Positions 1 through 9,065 of a stretch of 64,000 bases of DNA are shown piece after piece. Each line of letters starts with the position of its first letter. Position 1 is the first letter of the stretch. The translations under genes were made by a program, and so were the position numbers. This DNA is from an uncultured Lachnospiraceae bacterium (GTDB lineage Bacteria > Bacillota > Clostridia > Lachnospirales > Lachnospiraceae): contig CACXGE010000027.1 in the NCBI GenBank assembly GCA_902767135.1, positions 1 to 64,000 of the forward strand, read 5' to 3'. A model generated the notes under the pieces. The model worked only from the letters and a program-made list of their open reading frames with translations, did not search any database and had not been told where the DNA came from.

Positions 1-83
1 GAATGGGTAACAACCCAATGGTAGGTGCTACTGTTGCAGTTGCCGTTTCTATCGAGGAAGCAGCTAAGGCTGGTAAGTTCTAA
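1..83 (+). CDS. C-terminal end of an unidentified protein (partial)
   Basis: An open frame entering from the left edge (codons in phase with position 3) ends at TAA 81-83. The visible 26 residues contain NNPMVGATVAVAVSIEEAAK followed by AGKF. Codon choice is strongly biased (ggt, gct, gtt, atc, aag), as in the ilvC and rplU genes of this window, which suggests a highly expressed gene. A terminator follows about 80 bp downstream. The family cannot be identified from so short a tail. Confidence 0.6.
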   Translation, partial: MGNNPMVGATVAVAVSIEEAAKAGKF

Positions 84-164
84 GAAATCCCGTAAAATCG
101 GCATTTTAGAATGCAGCAAACTGTATAAAAGTGTAGCGGTTGCACACACGTTGCACACATATTG

Positions 165-193
165 AAAGCCCGGCATATTTTGCCGGGCTTTTT
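165..193 (+). terminator. Rho-independent terminator
   Basis: An 11-bp stem (AAAGCCCGGCA at 165-175 with TGCCGGGCTTT at 181-191) and a 5-nt loop run straight into a T tract. It closes the gene that ends at 83. The stretch between them carries an imperfect direct repeat of TTGCACACA but no gene. Confidence 0.9.
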
Positions 194-382
194 ACTGTGC
201 GCCCACAATCAAAATAATGTGAACAGTATCTAAAAGTAATAGATATGAAATGCAAATTAATGAAATAGCAACAAAAATGAAATAAATCTGAAAAAGATAT
301 AGAAAAATTGCGAAGAAACGGTTATAATGTAATTCGTAACGTTAGAATCACATTTCATTATGTAGGAAGCGGGATAATAGAT

Positions 383-1414
383 ATGAGCAAAAGAAAAGGA
401 AAAAATCGAAGCAGGCTGGTACAAAATGGTTCTCTTATTGGAACCTGGGTGCTTTTTTTTATCGCGTTGTTTGCTGGTATATGGCTTGGATATCGAGGAG
501 AAAAGTTAGAACAGGATTATGCAAGCAGAGTATCCCTGGATAAAATCTCTTTGGAGACATTAAAGGAAGGAACTTATGTGGAAGGGACAGTACATACCAC
601 TTTGTGTAATTATGGTTCCTATCATTTGTATGATCATTATGTAGTAAATATAGGTGGGGAAGATTCCAAACAGTACATTACACTGCTAAGTAATACCTCA
701 AATAGTATAGAATTGGAAAAACTGCCAACTTATGATTACAAATACCAGGATGACATGGGAACGCTTCAGGAGGGAGAAGGAGAATTTTCTTTTGTAGGAG
801 TGATTGAGCCTTTAAAAGAGGGAACTTTTAATTACGAATATTTAGAAAGTCAGCTGAATACTACCAGTGCTGTTCGGGTGGCAGATATGGTGTCCAATAA
901 GTATGGGATTCGATTGATTGATGAAAGTATTGTCTCAAACACCAAAAATCTATCCAAAGTCTTGTTTGCGTTTGCACTGTTAGCTTTTGTTTTTGTGATT
1001 TTGCCAAGCTTAAGATACGTAAGCCACATGGAATATGAGGAGATAGATGAGGTGGCAGAAAGAAAGAAAGCCAGACAACAGACATCTGACCTCATTCGAC
1101 ATTTTTTTGAAAAAGCGCATAAAAATGTAGAAAATGTTGTCATTGAACACAATGGGAATGTAGTTAAGGTTTCCGAAAAAAGAACCGTAGAAGATATGGT
1201 GGATTGCTTTTCTAATGCAAGGTATGATAAAGTATATGAAGATTACATAGAAGAGGAGGAATACTACGATATAGATTTCATACAGAAAGACGGAGAGTCT
1301 ATTCCTGTGAAATTAAGTAAACAGAATGTTTTGCTCTGGTATGGAAACTATAATCGTATGGATTCCAATTCTAGTAATCATATAAAAAGTATAATAAAAA
1401 ATTGCGGTATTTAG
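383..1414 (+). CDS. Membrane protein of unknown function with two transmembrane segments
   Basis: A protein of 343 residues. A basic N-terminus (MSKRKGKNRSR) precedes a hydrophobic segment at about residues 17-38. A predicted extracytoplasmic domain of about 155 residues follows, then a second membrane segment near 195-215 (VLFAFALLAFVFVILP), then a charged cytoplasmic tail rich in Glu, Lys and Tyr. The frame stays open upstream to a TTG at 308, but ATG 383 has a plausible ribosome-binding site (AGGAAGCGGG) and begins just before the charged/hydrophobic signal anchor. A TATAAT lies at 323-328 without a clear -35 box. Two large GT-C-like genes follow 24 bp after its stop, so the three probably form one transcript. 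I do not recognise the family; an accessory role for the neighbouring transferases is only inference from position. Confidence 0.75.
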   Translation: MSKRKGKNRSRLVQNGSLIGTWVLFFIALFAGIWLGYRGEKLEQDYASRVSLDKISLETLKEGTYVEGTVHTTLCNYGSYHLYDHYVVNIGGEDSKQYITLLSNTSNSIELEKLPTYDYKYQDDMGTLQEGEGEFSFVGVIEPLKEGTFNYEYLESQLNTTSAVRVADMVSNKYGIRLIDESIVSNTKNLSKVLFAFALLAFVFVILPSLRYVSHMEYEEIDEVAERKKARQQTSDLIRHFFEKAHKNVENVVIEHNGNVVKVSEKRTVEDMVDCFSNARYDKVYEDYIEEEEYYDIDFIQKDGESIPVKLSKQNVLLWYGNYNRMDSNSSNHIKSIIKNCGI

Positions 1415-1438
1415 GTATCCAATGAGAAGGGAGAAAAA

Positions 1439-3490
1439 ATGTTAGCAGTACTTTATTTGTTTGTATGTATCCTTACAGGATATGCCGTTTGTAGTTATGT
1501 GATACCGGAGGTGTTTGAGGGAAATGTCCGGACCTTTGGAAAAAAGGAGTTGAAAGTGTCACCATATTTTGTGTGGGTTCCCGCGATAACCATCACAGGA
1601 TTGTTTTTGGTCACATGGACGGTATATCTTTTGGGGAACTTGTTTCATGGATTGAGAACACCACTGATTCCCGCAAATGCGGTGGCAATGATGCTGTACT
1701 TGATTGTATCTGGTGTATTGTTGTTTATGAAATTCAAAAAGAAAGAATGGAAGAAACCTGTGTTTTTGTATGACACCCAAAAGAAGCTAAAGGCATACGG
1801 AATTGAGGTAGTCTTTCTTGGATTCTTTCTGGCTCTTATGAGTTGGTTAATGTTTTATACATTTCATATCAAAGACGGAAATTTGTGTGTGGGATATACT
1901 GTATTTAGTGATTTCTCACCACATTTAAGTATGATTCGTTCATTTTCTTATGGTAACAATTTTCCTACATGGTATCCATATTACTCTGGAATTGATGTGA
2001 AGTATCATTTTATGTTTCAATTTTTAACGGGAAATCTTGAATTTTTAGGCCTACCCCTTGACTGGGCATTTAATCTGCCTAGTATTGCCAGTATGGTATT
2101 TGTGTTCATGTTGCTATATACACTTGCGGTGAAAATTACTGGTAAAAGGCTGGCAGGTGTTCTGTCCGGTTTATTGTTTGCTTTTCGCAGTTCGGAAAGC
2201 TTGTTTATCTTTCTTTCGGAAACTCCGGAAGGGGAAAGTGGATGGAAACGCTTGGTAGAAAATACAGAATTTCTTGGATATACTACCAATGAGAATTGGG
2301 GATTGTGGAATCTGAATGTATATCTGAATCAGAGACATCTTGCATTATGTCTTGCCATGCTGTTACTTGTTTTAATCCTGGTACTTCCAAGACTGTATGA
2401 AACCTTTGAAATGTGGAAGGATATGTCAAAAGGAGAACAGGTAAGTGTCAAAGAATATCTGATTCAGACATTTTTCACAAAAGATGGCTGGTGTTTTGGC
2501 AACCTAAAGATGGCGGTATATATTGGATTGCTGGTAGGCGCAAGTGCCTTTTGGAATGGAGCTGCTTTGATAGCTTTGGTGTTAATGCTATTCTTTATCG
2601 CGGCGCTGGCAAGAAAACGCTTGGATTTTGTGGTAATGGCTGGGATTGCAGGGGTTTTATCTATGATACAATCCCATGTTTTCATGAAAGAATCCTCCAT
2701 TTCGGCACAGTTCTTTTTTGGCTTTATTGCTGAGACAAAAAATATCTGGGGCACTGCAGACTACATATTGAGATTGATTGGACTGCTTGCATTCATGGTG
2801 GTTGCAGCATTTTTGTACTACCGTGGTGTAAAGAGATACTTGATTTTTGTGTTTGCCACACCGTTTATCTTCTCATTCACCGTTTCTCTGACGGTGGATC
2901 CTACCGTAAACCACAAATACATTATGATGTCATGTATGTTGTTGGATGTTATGGTTGCAAGCTTTATCAGTGATTTTTTGAAGAAAAAAGATGTTTGCCG
3001 CTATATTGGTGGGGTGTTGGTCATGGTGCTGTTGACCTCCACAGGAGTATACGATACCTATAGTATTTATGTGAGAAATGGAGAGGGAAGACAGTGTGAA
3101 TTGAATCTGGATTCAGAAGTGACACAGTGGGTTCACGAAAATGCAGATTCTAAGGATATCTTCCTTACTTCAAATATTACAGTAAATGAACTTACCATGG
3201 GTGGCGCCATGCTCTACAATGGCTGGCAGTATTTTGCCTGGTCAGCTGGGTATGATACAGGGTATCGAGACGAACAGACGGCAGCTATGTATTCGGCTTC
3301 CACGCCGGAAGAGCTGAAAAGTCTGGTGGAGGATAATGATATCCGGTTTATTGTGGTTAATTCTGATGTGCGAGCATCAAGTGACTATGAGGTAAATGAG
3401 GAAAATATTGCAAATACCTATGGAGCAGTATTTACTCAGCCAGACTATGACGGATATTACACGATTTATGATACGGCAAGTGAATTATAA
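1439..3490 (+). CDS. Polytopic membrane protein, probable GT-C-type glycosyltransferase, copy 1
   Basis: A protein of 683 residues with roughly a dozen hydrophobic segments and a soluble C-terminal domain of about 140 residues starting near 550. The first large external loop holds Asp158 and His162 in SDFSPHLSMIRSF, followed by a conserved KYHFMF and GNLEFLGLPLD block. An acidic residue in the first extracytoplasmic loop, many membrane helices and an external C-terminal domain are the layout of lipid-phosphate-sugar dependent GT-C transferases (PMT/DUF2298-like families). That would imply transfer of a sugar from a polyprenyl carrier outside the membrane. The start has a GAGAAGGGAG ribosome-binding site. 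The next gene is a full-length paralogue. Substrate and exact family are unknown. Confidence 0.6.
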   Translation: MLAVLYLFVCILTGYAVCSYVIPEVFEGNVRTFGKKELKVSPYFVWVPAITITGLFLVTWTVYLLGNLFHGLRTPLIPANAVAMMLYLIVSGVLLFMKFKKKEWKKPVFLYDTQKKLKAYGIEVVFLGFFLALMSWLMFYTFHIKDGNLCVGYTVFSDFSPHLSMIRSFSYGNNFPTWYPYYSGIDVKYHFMFQFLTGNLEFLGLPLDWAFNLPSIASMVFVFMLLYTLAVKITGKRLAGVLSGLLFAFRSSESLFIFLSETPEGESGWKRLVENTEFLGYTTNENWGLWNLNVYLNQRHLALCLAMLLLVLILVLPRLYETFEMWKDMSKGEQVSVKEYLIQTFFTKDGWCFGNLKMAVYIGLLVGASAFWNGAALIALVLMLFFIAALARKRLDFVVMAGIAGVLSMIQSHVFMKESSISAQFFFGFIAETKNIWGTADYILRLIGLLAFMVVAAFLYYRGVKRYLIFVFATPFIFSFTVSLTVDPTVNHKYIMMSCMLLDVMVASFISDFLKKKDVCRYIGGVLVMVLLTSTGVYDTYSIYVRNGEGRQCELNLDSEVTQWVHENADSKDIFLTSNITVNELTMGGAMLYNGWQYFAWSAGYDTGYRDEQTAAMYSASTPEELKSLVEDNDIRFIVVNSDVRASSDYEVNEENIANTYGAVFTQPDYDGYYTIYDTASEL

Positions 3491-3523
3491 GTCAGTAAAC
3501 TACAAAGAAACGAGGAGAGATAA

Positions 3524-5569
3524 ATGTTAGGATTATTATACTTGACCATCTGCCTTGTGGCAGGGATATCAGTGGTAAGTTTTCTGAATCCGAAATTATT
3601 TTCAAAGGATATGTATTCTTTTGGAAAGAAGAGGATTTTAGTTTCGCCTGTGTTACTTTGGATGCCTGTAAGTTTTCTTACAGGCATTGTTTTGCTAACC
3701 TGGTGTGTTTATATTGTGGGAAGGCTTCTTATCAGTACGGAACGACCGTTGGCCTATGCAAATGGGATTGTGATGACGGCAGCCGTTGTTTTGGCAGTGT
3801 TTCTCTTTTTCTTAAATAAAAGGAGAAACTGGCATTGTAGGTGTGTGATAACAGAAAAGAAAAATACAATGTGGGAAGTCATTTTCTTTCTTGTGATGAC
3901 AGTGTTTGCATCGTATTTCATGATTCGCTCTTTTCATATCAAGGATGGAGTTATCTGCGTAGGTTCTCCTATTGCAGGGGATTTTGCTGTACACCTGGGG
4001 ATGATTCGTTCTTTTTCCTGGGGGGGAAATCTTTTGACAGCCTATAATCTGTATGGGGGTCAGGATATAAAGTACCACTTTATGTTTGAGTTTTTGGCAG
4101 GAAATTTGGAATTTTTGGGACTGCCTCTGGACCTGGCATTAAATATTCCCAGCATTTTGTCCATGGTTTTTATGTATATGTTGGTGTACGTTCTCACGGT
4201 AAAAATATCAGGGAAGAATCTGGCTGGTTATCTGGCAGTGATTTTTGTGAATCTTCGTAGTTCTGAAAGCTTCTTTCATTATGTAGCAGAAACACCAAAA
4301 AAGGAAAATTTACTACAAAAATTGCAGAATAATTCAGCTTATATAGGATATACAGCAAATGAAAGCTGGGGAATCTGGGGCTGGAATGTTTATATCAATC
4401 AGCGCCATCTGGCAATAGCAATCGCAGTTTGTCTCATGGTTATTATCCTAATGATGCCTTCCTTATACGGGATGTTTCAAAAACTTCGAAGGCTGGGAAA
4501 GACTGCGGAAGGTAAAAATAAGGTAGGGGTGATGTTAAAGGCCTGTTTCTTTGAGATGGATGGTTGGAAGGTCTCAAATGTAAAAATGGCAGTATTTTTG
4601 GGAATCCTAGCTGGAGGTATTGCTTTTTGGAATGGAGCGGCTTTGATTTCACTGCTTACAGTATTGTTTTTTATGGCAGCATTAAGCAAAAATCGTTTGG
4701 ATTACGTGATTGTTGCAGCCATTGCAGGTGGATTGTCCATGTTGCAGAGTCATACTTTTATCGACGGGAAAGCTGTCTCACCAGAATATTTCTTAGGCTA
4801 CATATTGGAAGCAAAGACAGTGTGGGGAATTCTGTATTTTCTGATTCACCTGCTTGGAATGTTGGTGATTTTGCTGGGTGCAGCATTTATGCACTACAAA
4901 GGGGTTCGAAGATACTTGATTCTAGTATTCTTTGCCCCAGCGGTGATTACTTTTACAGTGAAAATGACAAATGATGTGAATGTGAATCATAAATATTTAT
5001 TTATATCCTGCATTTTGTTAAATACGATAGCGGCAACATTGGTTGGAGATATGATACGGAAAAAAGACTGGATTCGCAATGTTTGTGCAGCTTTGATTGT
5101 TGTGATGATGGTAAATACCGGAGTATATGATTTGTATGTTGTCAACAAACTGACACGGGAAGAAATTGCAGTGAAACTGGACGAAAATGCTCCTCTTACA
5201 CAATGGATTGGTGAGAATGCCACCTCTTATGATGTGTTTCTCACTCCAGAGTATGGCCTAAACCGTGTGACAGTAGCGGGAGCGATGTTATACCAAGGAT
5301 ACGGTTATGTATGCTGGTCCGCAGGCTATGATGTTGACTATCGTAATCAAAAAATAAGGGAAATGTATGGTGCTACATCAAGAGAAACATTAACACAGTT
5401 GATAGACCAGGAAGGAATCCGCTACATTATTGTAGACCAGTCCGTGAGAACCAATCCTAATTATATTGTAGACGAAGCTTTGATTGCTTCTACTTATGAG
5501 AATGTATATCAGGAAGGTGAGGGGGAAACCCTTCTAAATATATATGATACGGCACAGATGATAGAATAA
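3524..5569 (+). CDS. Polytopic membrane protein, probable GT-C-type glycosyltransferase, copy 2
   Basis: A protein of 681 residues, collinear with the preceding 683-residue protein along its whole length. The putative catalytic loop is kept (Asp153 and His157 in GDFAVHLGMIRSFS), as are the KYHFMFEFL and GNLEFLGLPLD blocks, the INQRHLA motif and the external C-terminal domain ending in a similar IYDTA sequence. The two differ most in the second half of the cytoplasmic or loop regions. The pair therefore arose by tandem duplication followed by divergence. The start at ATG 3524 follows a GAGGAGAG ribosome-binding site. A terminator closes the three-gene unit ten bases after the stop. Confidence 0.6.
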   Translation: MLGLLYLTICLVAGISVVSFLNPKLFSKDMYSFGKKRILVSPVLLWMPVSFLTGIVLLTWCVYIVGRLLISTERPLAYANGIVMTAAVVLAVFLFFLNKRRNWHCRCVITEKKNTMWEVIFFLVMTVFASYFMIRSFHIKDGVICVGSPIAGDFAVHLGMIRSFSWGGNLLTAYNLYGGQDIKYHFMFEFLAGNLEFLGLPLDLALNIPSILSMVFMYMLVYVLTVKISGKNLAGYLAVIFVNLRSSESFFHYVAETPKKENLLQKLQNNSAYIGYTANESWGIWGWNVYINQRHLAIAIAVCLMVIILMMPSLYGMFQKLRRLGKTAEGKNKVGVMLKACFFEMDGWKVSNVKMAVFLGILAGGIAFWNGAALISLLTVLFFMAALSKNRLDYVIVAAIAGGLSMLQSHTFIDGKAVSPEYFLGYILEAKTVWGILYFLIHLLGMLVILLGAAFMHYKGVRRYLILVFFAPAVITFTVKMTNDVNVNHKYLFISCILLNTIAATLVGDMIRKKDWIRNVCAALIVVMMVNTGVYDLYVVNKLTREEIAVKLDENAPLTQWIGENATSYDVFLTPEYGLNRVTVAGAMLYQGYGYVCWSAGYDVDYRNQKIREMYGATSRETLTQLIDQEGIRYIIVDQSVRTNPNYIVDEALIASTYENVYQEGEGETLLNIYDTAQMIE

Positions 5570-5578
5570 GGAGATAAT

Positions 5579-5606
5579 AAAAAGGAAGATAATATCTTCC
5601 TTTTTT
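5579..5606 (+). terminator. Rho-independent terminator after the GT-C pair
   Basis: The stem AAAAGGAAGAT/ATCTTCCTTTT with a 3-nt loop (AAT) is followed by a continuous run of T residues. Confidence 0.85.
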
Positions 5607-5607
5607 C

Positions 5608-5636
5608 TTTACCTTTTTTGGGAAAAATGTTACAAT
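5608..5636 (+). promoter_or_regulatory. Probable SigA-type promoter for the secreted Big_2/InlB protein
   Basis: TTTACC (5608-5613), a 17-bp spacer and TACAAT (5631-5636) sit just after the terminator, 33 bp before the start codon of the next gene. Confidence 0.65.
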
Positions 5637-5668
5637 ATAGTTAACTATAGCAAAATGGAGGGGTTCCT

Positions 5669-7261
5669 ATGAAAGCAAAGAAAATATTAGGAGGTATTTT
5701 AGCCATAGCCCTTGTGGTTCAGGGGGTGTGTGAAAATCAATACCTGACAGTAATGGCAGAGGAGAATACATCATTTCGTGTGGAATATAAACTGGATGGT
5801 GGCGAAAATGATGAGAGAAATCCAAGTAAGTATGAACAAGGCGTGGGAATAGACCATCTGTATGAGCCATACCGCTTTGAACATGATTTTGAGGGGTGGT
5901 ATCTGGATGGGGCATACCAGATTCCAGCGGATGGGATGGATGAGACTTCCACTGGAGATGTGGTGCTGTATGCAAAGTGGAAAATGTATGATTATGACTA
6001 TACCATAAATTACAATACACATTACGGGTATAATGGAAAACATAATCCTTCAGGATATTATGAAGGTGTAGGGGTGCGCAATCTGGAGGATGCATCCAGG
6101 GTTGGTTATACGTTTCAGGGGTGGTTTTTAAAAAACGTGGAACATCCTTTTACCAAACAGATTTATAGTATATCTGAGACAGAAAAAGGTACCATATCAT
6201 TGGAAGCAAAATTTGAACCCAATGTATACCAGATTGCATATTATCTCAACGGAGGAAATTTTATAGAAGATAATGAGCCGCCTAAGGAATATACTTACGG
6301 GGAAAAATTAAATGAATTTCCAGAACCGGTTCAGCGGGGAATGAGATTTAACGGCTGGTATACCGATGAGGAGTGCACCCAAAAATTCACAGGGATAAAG
6401 GAAGATACTATAGATAATCTTACTCTTTATGCAGGGTGGAAAGAGGTGAAAGTCAGCGATTTTGAGTTAGACAAGGTAACGTTGGAGCTTACAGAGGGAG
6501 CGGAAGATGTTTTAAAGGTCGGTGAGATTTTTCCGTCAGATGCTTTAGACAAACAAGTTTATTTTTCTTCCGAGAATGAAGAGGTGGCAAGGGTAGACGA
6601 GGATGGGAACATCCAGGCAGTAAGTCCGGGAAACACAAGAATTTGTGTTAAAGTTGGTGATGTGGAAAAGTTTTGTGAAATTACAGTAAAGGCAATTCCC
6701 ACACCAACCTTGGAGCCCACAGCTACCCCTACCATAACATTGACTCCCACACCGACCATAACGAAAAAAGTGTACAAGGTATCTTTTGTACCGTCAAAAT
6801 ACAGCGTAAAAACTACAAAGGTACTGGCCACAAAGCTGGTAATAGATCAGGATGATGCAGTGAAGTCCTACACCAGTTCCAACAAAACAGTAGCTACTGT
6901 GAACAGCAAGGGCGTGGTGTATGGAGTAAACACAGGCACGGCAATTATCACGGTAGAGACGAAAAAAGGTGCTAAGGCACAGTGCAAGGTTACAGTAAGT
7001 AAAAATGTAGTGAAGACCCAAAAGATTACTTTGAAGAATATAAAAAAGTCAAAGGTTAGTGTAAAAAGAAAGGGAACCTTTACCATAAAGGCAGTGATTT
7101 CTCCAAAGAATTCTACCCAAAAACTAAGCTATGTAACATCAAATAAAAAAATAGCCACAGTGAGTGCAAAAGGAAAGATAACAGGAAAAAAGAAAGGAAA
7201 TTGTGTGGTTACCGTAAAGAGTGGAAGTAAGTCGAAGAAAATACTTGTGACGGTAAAATAA
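5669..7261 (+). CDS. Secreted cell-surface protein with InlB-type repeats and Big_2 domains
   Basis: A protein of 530 residues. The N-terminal signal peptide (KAKKILGGILAIALVVQGV) has a likely cleavage after VMA near residue 31. Three InlB B-repeat-like modules follow (about 35-105, 110-185 and 187-258), recognisable by GGW or EGWY turns and closing YAKWK or YAGWK. A first bacterial Ig-like (Big_2) domain lies near 262-343, then a Thr/Pro linker (about 345-368), then two more Big_2 domains (about 372-445 and 450-530) with SNKTVATV and SNKKIATV motifs. No catalytic domain and no sortase motif are visible, so attachment is unclear; the very basic C-terminus could bind wall polymers. Its own promoter lies upstream. 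Adhesin or structural surface roles are typical for such domains; the ligand is unknown. Confidence 0.8.
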   Translation: MKAKKILGGILAIALVVQGVCENQYLTVMAEENTSFRVEYKLDGGENDERNPSKYEQGVGIDHLYEPYRFEHDFEGWYLDGAYQIPADGMDETSTGDVVLYAKWKMYDYDYTINYNTHYGYNGKHNPSGYYEGVGVRNLEDASRVGYTFQGWFLKNVEHPFTKQIYSISETEKGTISLEAKFEPNVYQIAYYLNGGNFIEDNEPPKEYTYGEKLNEFPEPVQRGMRFNGWYTDEECTQKFTGIKEDTIDNLTLYAGWKEVKVSDFELDKVTLELTEGAEDVLKVGEIFPSDALDKQVYFSSENEEVARVDEDGNIQAVSPGNTRICVKVGDVEKFCEITVKAIPTPTLEPTATPTITLTPTPTITKKVYKVSFVPSKYSVKTTKVLATKLVIDQDDAVKSYTSSNKTVATVNSKGVVYGVNTGTAIITVETKKGAKAQCKVTVSKNVVKTQKITLKNIKKSKVSVKRKGTFTIKAVISPKNSTQKLSYVTSNKKIATVSAKGKITGKKKGNCVVTVKSGSKSKKILVTVK

Positions 7262-7276
7262 CACAGAATAAGTAAC

Positions 7277-9052
7277 ATGGATATAAAAGCATATTTACAG
7301 AAAAATAAAATTGTTTCTGATGGAGCATTTGGCACATATTTTGGACAACTCTATAAAGATACTAATGTTCTTCCCGAGTTGGCAAATATAACAGAGAAAG
7401 AAAAAGTTCAGAGAATTCACAGGGAATATATAGAAGCAGGGGCAAGGTTAATCAGAACCAATACCTTTGCGGCCAATACCATATCATTGAACCGGGATAT
7501 CCAGGTGGTAAAGCAGATCATAAGGTCTGCTTTTGACAATGCCATAGTAGTGGCAAATACCGCCAAAGAGCAGGTGTTTGTGGCCGCAGATATAGGTCCC
7601 ATACCAGAAATGCCTTTTGAAGATGAAGGTGATGTGGAGGATGAATACAAAGAGATTATAGATACTTTCCTGGTAGAAGGGGCGCAGATTTTCTGTTTTG
7701 AAACTTTTTCGGATGATTCTATGGTGGCCACTTTGGCTCAGTATATTAAAGAAAAAGAGCCAGAAACCTTTGTGTTTGCGCAGTTTAGTCTGAACAAATA
7801 TGGTTATACCAAAATGGGAATCAGAGCCCAGAGAATTTTGGATGGTTTGGATTCCTGTGAATATTTGGATGGTGTGGGCTTTAATTGCGGAATTGGTCCG
7901 GCACATCTAAAGGAAATTTATGGAAAGTTATCTCTGAAAGGAAATAAATTTTACACAGCAATGCCCAATTCAGGTTATCCGGAGCTTCTACAGGACAGGG
8001 CAGTTTATTCAGGAAACAGTGACTATTTTGCGGACAGCATCTGTAAAATTGCCCAAAATGGTATCAGTATTCTGGGTGGATGCTGCGGTACCACTCCGGA
8101 CGATATAAAGAAAATTGCAAAAAGTTTAGATACAAAGCAGGTCTTTGGCAACAGCATTGTGCCAAGGAAAGAAGAGGGAATGATAGAAGAGCCAAAGATA
8201 AATTCCTTTATCAGCCAGCTGGAACAAGGGAAAAAGGTGATTTTGGTAGAGCTGGATCCACCCTACGATGCAGAGGATGAAAAGATTATGGACTGTGCCC
8301 ATCTATTGAAGGCAAGCGGAGTGGATATGATTACTTTTGCGGATTCTCCTATGGGGAAGGCAAGGGTGGATTCCATCATGATGGGAATCAAAGTGAAAAA
8401 TCAGGTAGGGATTCCGGTGATGCCTCATATTGCCTGCAGGGATAAAAACAGAATTTCTATGAGAGCAGGAATCATGGGAGCGTATTTAAATGGAATAGAA
8501 AACTTTTTGTTTGTGACAGGAGATCCTGTACCAGCCGATAGCAGAAGCGAAATCTCTGGTGTGTTCGATTTTAATTCTATTAAATTAATGCAATATGTAT
8601 CGGAAATGAATGAGGAACATTTTAAACAGAGACCTGTCAGCTTTGGAGGGGCTATAAACTACAACCGTGCCAACCTGGATATGGAAATGAAGAGGGTGGA
8701 AAAGAAGATGGCTGCAGGTGCTCAGTTCTTTTTGACCCAGCCGATTTTTGATGAGGAAGATGTAAATAAAGTGCGTAAAATAAAAGAAAAAACAGGGGCG
8801 AAGATTCTATGTGGGCTTATGCCGCTAATCAGTTACCGCAACGCTTCCTTTATCAAAAATGAAATTTTTGGAATCAATGTACCGGACGAAGTATTAGAGT
8901 GCTTTCGGCCGGATATGACAAGAGAGGAAGGAGAGGCTGCAGGGGTTAAAGTAGTACGAAGTGTAATGGAAAAGTTAGAGTCGATAGCAGACGGATATTA
9001 TTTTATGTTGCCATTTAACAGAGTTCATCTTGTAAAACAGATTTTAAAGTAA
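7277..9052 (+). CDS. Bifunctional homocysteine S-methyltransferase / methylenetetrahydrofolate reductase (YitJ type)
   Basis: A protein of 591 residues with two domains. Residues about 1-285 are a homocysteine S-methyltransferase barrel with the expected zinc ligands Cys204 (GFNCGIGP), Cys269 and Cys270 (GGCCGTTP). Residues about 305-591 are a 5,10-methylenetetrahydrofolate reductase domain (VELDPPYDAED, GDPVPADSRSE, QPIFDEED). The family, as in Bacillus YitJ, reduces methylene-THF to methyl-THF and can methylate homocysteine. The gene begins 15 bp after the secreted-protein stop with no visible terminator and only a weak ribosome-binding site, and is followed 13 bp later by metH. I see no S-box leader, so SAM-riboswitch control is not supported here. 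Confidence 0.92.
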   Translation: MDIKAYLQKNKIVSDGAFGTYFGQLYKDTNVLPELANITEKEKVQRIHREYIEAGARLIRTNTFAANTISLNRDIQVVKQIIRSAFDNAIVVANTAKEQVFVAADIGPIPEMPFEDEGDVEDEYKEIIDTFLVEGAQIFCFETFSDDSMVATLAQYIKEKEPETFVFAQFSLNKYGYTKMGIRAQRILDGLDSCEYLDGVGFNCGIGPAHLKEIYGKLSLKGNKFYTAMPNSGYPELLQDRAVYSGNSDYFADSICKIAQNGISILGGCCGTTPDDIKKIAKSLDTKQVFGNSIVPRKEEGMIEEPKINSFISQLEQGKKVILVELDPPYDAEDEKIMDCAHLLKASGVDMITFADSPMGKARVDSIMMGIKVKNQVGIPVMPHIACRDKNRISMRAGIMGAYLNGIENFLFVTGDPVPADSRSEISGVFDFNSIKLMQYVSEMNEEHFKQRPVSFGGAINYNRANLDMEMKRVEKKMAAGAQFFLTQPIFDEEDVNKVRKIKEKTGAKILCGLMPLISYRNASFIKNEIFGINVPDEVLECFRPDMTREEGEAAGVKVVRSVMEKLESIADGYYFMLPFNRVHLVKQILK

Positions 9053-9065
9053 TAGGGAAGAGAAC

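Noticed and set aside
1-83. Naming the partial gene at the left edge
   Set aside because: Twenty-six residues of an Ala/Val-rich tail are not enough to choose a family, so no function is given.
308-382. Upstream TTG start of the first membrane protein
   Set aside because: The extra 25 residues have no ribosome-binding site and would overlap a possible -10 box; ATG 383 has both a site and a normal signal-anchor start.
7262-7276. S-box (SAM riboswitch) before the methionine genes
   Set aside because: Only 15 bp lie between the genes, and no S-box core was seen in the 3' end of the upstream gene.
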